A stretch of 64,000 bases of DNA from assembly GCA_021796215.1 (NCBI GenBank), contig JAJYOK010000005.1, positions 112,521 through 176,520 on the forward strand, written 5' to 3'. The stretch's first letter is position 1. Every line of letters starts with the position of its first letter. Made by a program: the position numbers and the translations under genes. Of this stretch, positions 59,450-64,000 are shown in pieces. The stretch is from Bacteroidota bacterium. GTDB lineage: Bacteria > Bacteroidota > Ignavibacteria > UBA10030 > UBA8401. The notes beneath the pieces are model-generated. The model did not search any database and was not told the origin of the DNA. It saw only the letters and a program-made list of their open reading frames with translations.

Positions 59450-59484
59450 GTTGATTGTTCATTGCTAATTGTTTACTATTACTT
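59450..59484. repeat. 7-nt periodic degenerate repeat, 5 units
   Basis: Heptamers GTTGATT, GTTCATT, GCTAATT, GTTTACT, ATTACTT. They run to within 2 nt of the chosen smpB start and replace any Shine-Dalgarno site there. Confidence 0.65.
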
Positions 59485-59486
59485 CG

Positions 59487-59966
59487 ATGAATTCTGAACA
59501 TCAAAAAGCTGAAGAACGCATCGCCATTACCAACCGGAAGGCGCGGCACGACTACGAAATCCTCGACTCGTTCGAAACCGGCATTGTGCTGAAAGGTTCC
59601 GAAGTGAAATCGCTGCGCCAGAGCGATGCGAATCTCACCGACAGCTACGCTTATCTTAAAGGCGGCGAAGTCTGGTTGAGCGGTATGCACATCAGTCCGT
59701 ACAAACAGGCGAACATGCTGAACCACGAACCGCTGCGCGAACGAAAACTTTTGCTTCACAAAAAAGAAATTAGAAAAATCATTGGGAAAACTTCCGAAAA
59801 AGGCTTAACTTTAATTCCATTGAAAGTTTATTTTACGCACGGCATCGCGAAAGTTGAACTCGGAATTTGCCGCGGAAGAAAGAGTTATGACAAGCGGGCA
59901 GCAATTGCCAAACGCGACACCGAACGTGAAATGCGCCGGCAGTTTTCAACGAAAGTGAAAACATGA
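59487..59966 (+). CDS. smpB: SsrA-binding protein
   Basis: A 159-residue SmpB, the tmRNA partner in ribosome rescue. Family blocks are NRKARHDYEILDSFETGIVL, GSEVKSLRQSDANL, HISPYKQANMLNHEPLRERK, GLTLIPLKVYF and CRGRKSYDKRAAIAKRDTER, with the basic C-terminal tail present. ATG 59487 is preferred over a TTG at 59469, but neither has a clear ribosome site because 7-nt repeats lie directly upstream. The tmRNA gene itself is not in the window. Confidence 0.96.
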   Translation: MNSEHQKAEERIAITNRKARHDYEILDSFETGIVLKGSEVKSLRQSDANLTDSYAYLKGGEVWLSGMHISPYKQANMLNHEPLRERKLLLHKKEIRKIIGKTSEKGLTLIPLKVYFTHGIAKVELGICRGRKSYDKRAAIAKRDTEREMRRQFSTKVKT

Positions 59967-59995
59967 TTCATGTTACGCAAAAAAAAGCCAACCAA

Positions 59996-60076
59996 GTCAT
60001 TCCTGAATATTTTTGTCGGGAATCCATTTGCCGAGCCATAATCAAAAATATGGATTCCCGCTTTCACGGGAATGAC
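59996..60076. repeat. GTCATTCCCG-type palindromic element, copy 2
   Basis: An 81-nt relative of 28565-28646, beginning GTCATTCCTGAATA and ending CACGGGAATGAC, with the same inner GTCGGGAATCCATTTGC and TGGATTCCCG blocks. It lies between smpB and tyrS. Confidence 0.85.
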
Positions 60077-60146
60077 GATCTTCAGAGTCTCCGTATTGGA
60101 ACGATCTCTCGCGTAACTTCACAACCAAAAGGAAATTACTAAGGCA

Positions 60147-61367
60147 TTGTCTCCATCAGTCAACGAACAAATGGACGTCATCAAGCGGGGAGTTTCGGAA
60201 ATTATTCCGGAGGATGACCTTGTCCGCAAGATAGAAAAATCACTCAAGACCAAAACTCCGCTCAACGTCAAGTTAGGCTGCGATCCTTCCCGCCCTGATC
60301 TTCATTTGGGACATTCCGTTGTGCTTCGAAAGCTCCGCCAGTTTCAGGATCTGGGACATCAGGCAATTCTCATTGTCGGCGATTTTACCGGAATGATCGG
60401 CGACCCTTCCGGAAGAAACAAAACGCGCCCCGCGCTCGGCATTGAGGAAACCCGAAAGAACGGCGAGTCGTATTTTGAGCAGGCGGCGAAAATCCTTTCC
60501 AAAGAAAAAACGAAAATGGTGTACAACTCCGAGTGGCTGGCGAAAATGTCATTTGCCGATGTCATCAAACTTGCGAGCAAATATACCGTTGCGCGAATGC
60601 TGGAGCGGGACGATTTTACACTCCGTTACAAAGCGGGCGAGCCGATCTCGGTGCATGAATTTCTCTATCCGCTGGCACAGGCAATGGATTCCGTTGCAAT
60701 TAACGCCGACATTGAGCTTGGCGGAACAGATCAAAAATTTAATTTGCTTGTCGGGCGCGATATTCAGCGGGAGTTCGGCAAAGAGCCGCAGGTGATTCTC
60801 ACCACGCCGATCCTCGTCGGCACTGACGGCGTAGAAAAGATGAGCAAGTCACTCGATAATTACATCGGCTTGAGCGATTCACCGAAAGAAATGTACGGGC
60901 GCACACTGTCCATTCCCGATACACAGATTTACGATTACTTTCTTCTCACGACAAACGTCGGGAAAAAAGAATTGGCGGGAATCAAGCAGCAGCTTGCAGA
61001 CAAATCTGTGAACCCGCGCGACATTAAACGCAGACTTGCGCGCGAAATCGTTTCATTGTACCATTCACCAAGCGACGCAACAGCGGCGGAAGAAGAATTC
61101 GACCGTGTGTTTGTGAAAAAAGATATGCCGGATGAAATTGAAGAGTGCACATACAACACCTCCGGAGCGGGTGTAACTATTCTTCAGCTCCTTTCTGATA
61201 CGCAATTAGCGGCATCGAAAAGCGAAGCGCGGCGGCTTGTCGAACAAGGCGGCGTCAGCATTGACGGGGAAAAAGTTTCCGACAGCAAAGCAACGATTAC
61301 AATCACAAAGCCAATCATTGTTAAAGTAGGCAAGAGACGTTTCCTGAAAATTAAACCGAAGAAATAA
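60147..61367 (+). CDS. tyrS: Tyrosyl-tRNA synthetase
   Basis: A 406-residue TyrRS of the TyrZ-like group. The HIGH motif is HLGH (53-56, [13 protein letters not shown]). The tyrosine/ATP site shows [18 protein letters not shown], the KMSKS loop is [13 protein letters not shown] (near 231-243), and an S4 RNA-binding domain closes the protein ([20 protein letters not shown]). A TTG at 60147 is taken as start; AAAGGA lies 13 nt upstream. ATG 60171 is the alternative, but it would shorten the N-terminal helix. Confidence 0.95.
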   Translation: MSPSVNEQMDVIKRGVSEIIPEDDLVRKIEKSLKTKTPLNVKLGCDPSRPDLHLGHSVVLRKLRQFQDLGHQAILIVGDFTGMIGDPSGRNKTRPALGIEETRKNGESYFEQAAKILSKEKTKMVYNSEWLAKMSFADVIKLASKYTVARMLERDDFTLRYKAGEPISVHEFLYPLAQAMDSVAINADIELGGTDQKFNLLVGRDIQREFGKEPQVILTTPILVGTDGVEKMSKSLDNYIGLSDSPKEMYGRTLSIPDTQIYDYFLLTTNVGKKELAGIKQQLADKSVNPRDIKRRLAREIVSLYHSPSDATAAEEEFDRVFVKKDMPDEIEECTYNTSGAGVTILQLLSDTQLAASKSEARRLVEQGGVSIDGEKVSDSKATITITKPIIVKVGKRRFLKIKPKK

Positions 61368-61410
61368 CTAACTTTCACTATTATCAACATTGCAAAGCGG
61401 AGATGAGAAA

Positions 61411-61956
61411 TTGTTTGTTCCACAAAAGATGTTTTTTACCAAAGGCGTAGGACGCCACAAAGATTATTTGCAATCCTTTGAGCTGGCATTGCGCAGCGCA
61501 GGAATCGAGAAATGTAATTTAGTAACGGTGTCGAGTATTTATCCGCCCAAATGCAAACGTATTCCGCCGGCAGAAGGAATAAAGCTGCTCGAACCGGGTG
61601 CAGTCACGTTTGTCGTGATGGCAAGAAATGCGACGAACGAGCCGAACCGCCTTATTGCCTCTTCCATTGGCGTTGCGCAGGCGGCCGATGATTCGCAGTA
61701 CGGATATCTTTCCGAGCATCATCCGTTCGGCGAAACAGAAGAACGAGCCGGAGATTATGCTGAAGACCTTGCAGCAACAATGCTCGCGACAACATTAGGG
61801 CTTGAATTTGATTCGAATCTTGCGTGGGATGAACGCGAAAAGCATTTCAAGATGAGCGGCAAAATTTTGAAGACCTTCAACGTAACGCAATCCGCAGAAG
61901 GCGATAAGGACGGCAAGTGGACAACGGTGGTTGCGTGCGCGGTATTGATTCCGTAA
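61411..61956 (+). CDS. Pyruvoyl-dependent arginine decarboxylase
   Basis: A 181-residue PvlArgDC, which makes agmatine from arginine as the first step of polyamine synthesis. The protein begins [20 protein letters not shown], the canonical N-terminus, which fixes a TTG start at 61411 with GGAG 9 nt upstream. The self-cleavage site that creates the pyruvoyl group is the Ser41-Ser42 bond in [14 protein letters not shown]. Also present are [13 protein letters not shown] and [20 protein letters not shown]. The gene is full length and lies 43 nt after tyrS. Confidence 0.95.
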   Translation: MFVPQKMFFTKGVGRHKDYLQSFELALRSAGIEKCNLVTVSSIYPPKCKRIPPAEGIKLLEPGAVTFVVMARNATNEPNRLIASSIGVAQAADDSQYGYLSEHHPFGETEERAGDYAEDLAATMLATTLGLEFDSNLAWDEREKHFKMSGKILKTFNVTQSAEGDKDGKWTTVVACAVLIP

Positions 61957-61974
61957 AATGCTATTTGCTTTTTT

Positions 61975-62047
61975 CACCGCTGAGACGCAAAGGGCGCAGA
62001 AAATTTCTCTGTATATATTTTATTAAACCTTTGCGTTCTCAGCGGTA
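61975..62047. terminator. Large hairpin between convergent genes
   Basis: CACCGCTGAGACGCAAAGG pairs with CCTTTGCGTTCTCAGCGGT with one bulged base, around a 35-nt AT-rich loop. It is placed to end transcription from both the arginine decarboxylase and PAP2 genes. It resembles interspersed CACCGC-AGAG-type repeats of other genomes. Confidence 0.6.
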
Positions 62048-62073
62048 AATTTATCTGCCCAAAAAATACACAA

Positions 62074-62832
62074 TCAAAAACCCACACTCACCAGCACAAC
62101 TCCCCCGCGGTCAGTCGGCAAGATAAGCGCCGATGTATTTGAATTTCCTTTTAAGCCGATAAGTTTCCGAATCGGGGGAAGAATTTTCCCTTCATAAGCG
62201 TGAACCAATAACGAGCCGCCGGCACCAAGCAACGCGCCCGCAAGAACGTCGCCAGGATAATGCAATCCAAAATAAATTCTTCCATAACCGACCATCGCTG
62301 CCCACGCAAATGCCGGAATGTATACGGCAGGTTTCGGATAACGAAGCGCAAGCATTGTAGCAATGGCAAATACACCGGTTGAATGTCCTGACGGAAACGA
62401 ATACGGATCCGTTGAATCAAGATGATGGGTATAAACGTTCGACAACGCATGGTACGGGCGCTCGCGCTTAATTCCAATTTTCAATACATAGCAAACGGCA
62501 TAGGAGAGAGCCTCAGAGCCTCCCATCAACACACCGGTATCAAAGCTCTCATCGTCATTTGCGACAAGCCCGTATCCGGCGAGACCAGCCGGAAGCGCAA
62601 CTGCAATCGGCAATGCCGAATTATCTGTAACTCCCAGAACCGAAGTTTTGAAGCCGGACTGAGCATTGTTGATTGTCCGAAAGATACGGGCATCAATATT
62701 TTGAGTCCCTGGTTGAAAAGGATCGGCACTTGATGCGGCGGCTTGCCCAAAACCGGTTGCGGGAAGAACAAAAAACAAAAAAACCGCCCAAAGTAATTGC
62801 AAATTCTTCGAGCGGTTTCTATACGATATCAT
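62074..62832 (-). CDS. PAP2-family membrane phosphatase
   Basis: A 252-residue phosphatidic-acid-phosphatase-type enzyme. Signal or anchor helix about 12-29. The three catalytic motifs are KRERPYHA (KX6RP-like), FPSGHSTG (PSGH) and GRIYFGLHYPGDVLAG (SRX5HX3D-like, with Gly in place of Ser). Membrane helices flank them. It dephosphorylates lipid phosphates or undecaprenyl pyrophosphate on the periplasmic side; the exact substrate is unknown. Confidence 0.92.
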   Translation of the reverse strand: MISYRNRSKNLQLLWAVFLFFVLPATGFGQAAASSADPFQPGTQNIDARIFRTINNAQSGFKTSVLGVTDNSALPIAVALPAGLAGYGLVANDDESFDTGVLMGGSEALSYAVCYVLKIGIKRERPYHALSNVYTHHLDSTDPYSFPSGHSTGVFAIATMLALRYPKPAVYIPAFAWAAMVGYGRIYFGLHYPGDVLAGALLGAGGSLLVHAYEGKILPPIRKLIGLKGNSNTSALILPTDRGGVVLVSVGF

Positions 62833-62951
62833 GTCCCAGGGATTCCTTTAGAAATGTCTTTTTAATAGTGCTTCTGATTCAAAGATAACTTCCGCACGTC
62901 CCCAAAAATTCCCGTCTTATTCAACGGACTCCTTCGGAACTTGTTAACGGG

Positions 62952-63773
62952 CTAATTATTGTCGGCAAGCAATTCGCCGTTCTTCTGTTGCTGCAAATCA
63001 GCCAAAAAATCGGCGGACAAATCTTTCGGAAGCAGCTTACAGTATTCCTTGTAATATCCCATGACATCTTCTACATAATTGACGGTTTGCCTCCAGTTTT
63101 GGAAATAACCGGAATTCGGTCGTCCATCCTCCCATATTTCCCGATGAATAGCAATATATCTCCGGGACATGAAAGGTAAAGCACTTTTAACAGAGATCCA
63201 TTGACGCGGATCGTCATTCATATACTTAGCGATTTTTTGGGCATCGGTAATTCTGCCGCGGCCCGCATTGTATGCTGCAAGCATTAACTTCAGCCTATCA
63301 TTCTTAGTCAATCCTCGCGTGTTCAATGACTTATCAGCCATAGGCCTATCAGACATTGCCTGATAAATCTTTCCGAAATAGTAGATACCCGCTCTTATAT
63401 TGACATGCGGGTTGTTAAAATCTTCCTCTGAAAAGCCTAATTCAGACGCGATTTGTGCTTGCGTGTAAGGCATTATTTGCATCAATCCTTCTGCGCCTTT
63501 GTGGCTTTCCGCGCCGGGGTGAAAACGTGATTCCATTTTCACTACTGCAAGCATCAGCCGCCAGTCGAAGCCATATTTATTGGAATACTTTTCAATGACC
63601 GGCCCATATTTTCCAATAAATGCGCGCGATCTCCCATCCAATTCATTCTTTTGAAATTGTACCTCATTCTGTATATTATCATTCACGATTCTGTTATCCG
63701 ACCAATAACTGCCGAAACAGCCGAAAAGCACTAACGGCAGAAAAAGATACAGATTTACCAGTAATCTTCCCAT
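62952..63773 (-). CDS. Lipoprotein lytic transglycosylase (SLT domain)
   Basis: A 273-residue peptidoglycan lytic transglycosylase. The signal peptide ends in a lipobox VLFGC (Cys19). The SLT domain has catalytic Glu81 in VVKMESRFHPGAES, KGAEGLMQIMP (92-102), NIRAGIYYFGKI and LMLAAYNAGRGRI. The C-terminal YVEDVMGYYKEYCKLL matches MltC/MltF-like enzymes. It would cleave glycan strands during wall turnover from the outer membrane. Confidence 0.93.
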   Translation of the reverse strand: MGRLLVNLYLFLPLVLFGCFGSYWSDNRIVNDNIQNEVQFQKNELDGRSRAFIGKYGPVIEKYSNKYGFDWRLMLAVVKMESRFHPGAESHKGAEGLMQIMPYTQAQIASELGFSEEDFNNPHVNIRAGIYYFGKIYQAMSDRPMADKSLNTRGLTKNDRLKLMLAAYNAGRGRITDAQKIAKYMNDDPRQWISVKSALPFMSRRYIAIHREIWEDGRPNSGYFQNWRQTVNYVEDVMGYYKEYCKLLPKDLSADFLADLQQQKNGELLADNN

Positions 63774-64000
63774 TTCAACCTCAAATTGTTAAACAAAATA
63801 CCGCCTTAGTGACGGAGCCTCCAAGAACAACAAAACCCAAATGGTGAACTTGTCCGCCTTCTTTTTGGTGGAGCTAACATCATCACTTAGGTCTGTCAAA
63901 ATGTAGGAATTATCCGACACAATGTCAACCAACGGCGTCTTCAAAGTAGAAGTTCAATTGACAAATATAGGTTACATGCTGAAAATAGCCAATTCTATGG
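63774..64000. other. Window-edge intergenic DNA
   Basis: No reading frame or RNA gene is recognised. A GTCCGCC...GGTGGAG hairpin at about 63860-63880 resembles the hairpins inside attC-like site 2. The flanking gene lies beyond the window. Confidence 0.5.

Overview
The window looks like a chromosomal segment of an uncultured member of the FCB group, close to Ignavibacteria/Kryptonia-type Bacteroidota. The main reason is five large secreted proteins ending in a type IX secretion (T9SS) type-A sorting domain with the NYPNPFNP motif. Strong Shine-Dalgarno sites, pyruvoyl-dependent arginine decarboxylase and methionine-salvage MtnA also fit. The lineage is an inference from gene content. No rRNA, tRNA, CRISPR array, transposase or integron integrase was seen.

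Layout. 1-3.4 kb: mtnA (cut by the window edge), a PfkB kinase, a Nudix hydrolase and an NAD-dependent epimerase, all on the minus strand. 3.4-14.2 kb: three plus-strand T9SS cargo genes with mosaic relationships; genes 1 and 3 share a near-identical leader and N-terminus, and genes 1 and 2 share a near-identical sorting domain. 14.3-17 kb: three minus-strand orphan genes separated by attC-like recombination sites, interpreted as an integron cassette array without an integrase. 17.3-27.6 kb: minus-strand housekeeping genes (membrane methyltransferase, P1 peptidase, SpoU methyltransferase, acyl-CoA mutase, comEC, a phosphatase-superfamily enzyme, dtd, prmC).

27.6-38.2 kb: a corrinoid methyl-transfer locus. 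It encodes a zinc homocysteine methyltransferase, a cobalamin-binding protein, a MetH-type activation domain, a RamA-like iron-sulfur reactivase and a UroD-type zinc methyltransferase. Together these could move methyl groups from an unknown donor through a corrinoid protein to homocysteine. The locus is interrupted at 34.2-37.1 kb by four unrelated genes (small membrane protein, double-receiver protein, J-domain protein, DUF5677-like protein). 38.3-53 kb: amidohydrolase, mazG, phoH, LysM protein, lipoprotein, radC, a periplasmic-binding-like protein, an ABC exporter, guaA and a T9SS GH18 enzyme. 53.7-64 kb: a T9SS beta-propeller protein, two genes bracketed by a 100-bp direct repeat, a phosphoesterase, DoxX, smpB, tyrS, arginine decarboxylase, PAP2 phosphatase and a lytic transglycosylase.

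The noncoding DNA is unusually patterned. There is a five-member family of 31-nt palindromes whose arms vary together, DNA with strict 7-nt and 21-nt periodicity at several gene junctions, paired-hairpin repeats at gene ends, and several larger palindromic elements. These repeats and the attC array are the least explained parts of the window.
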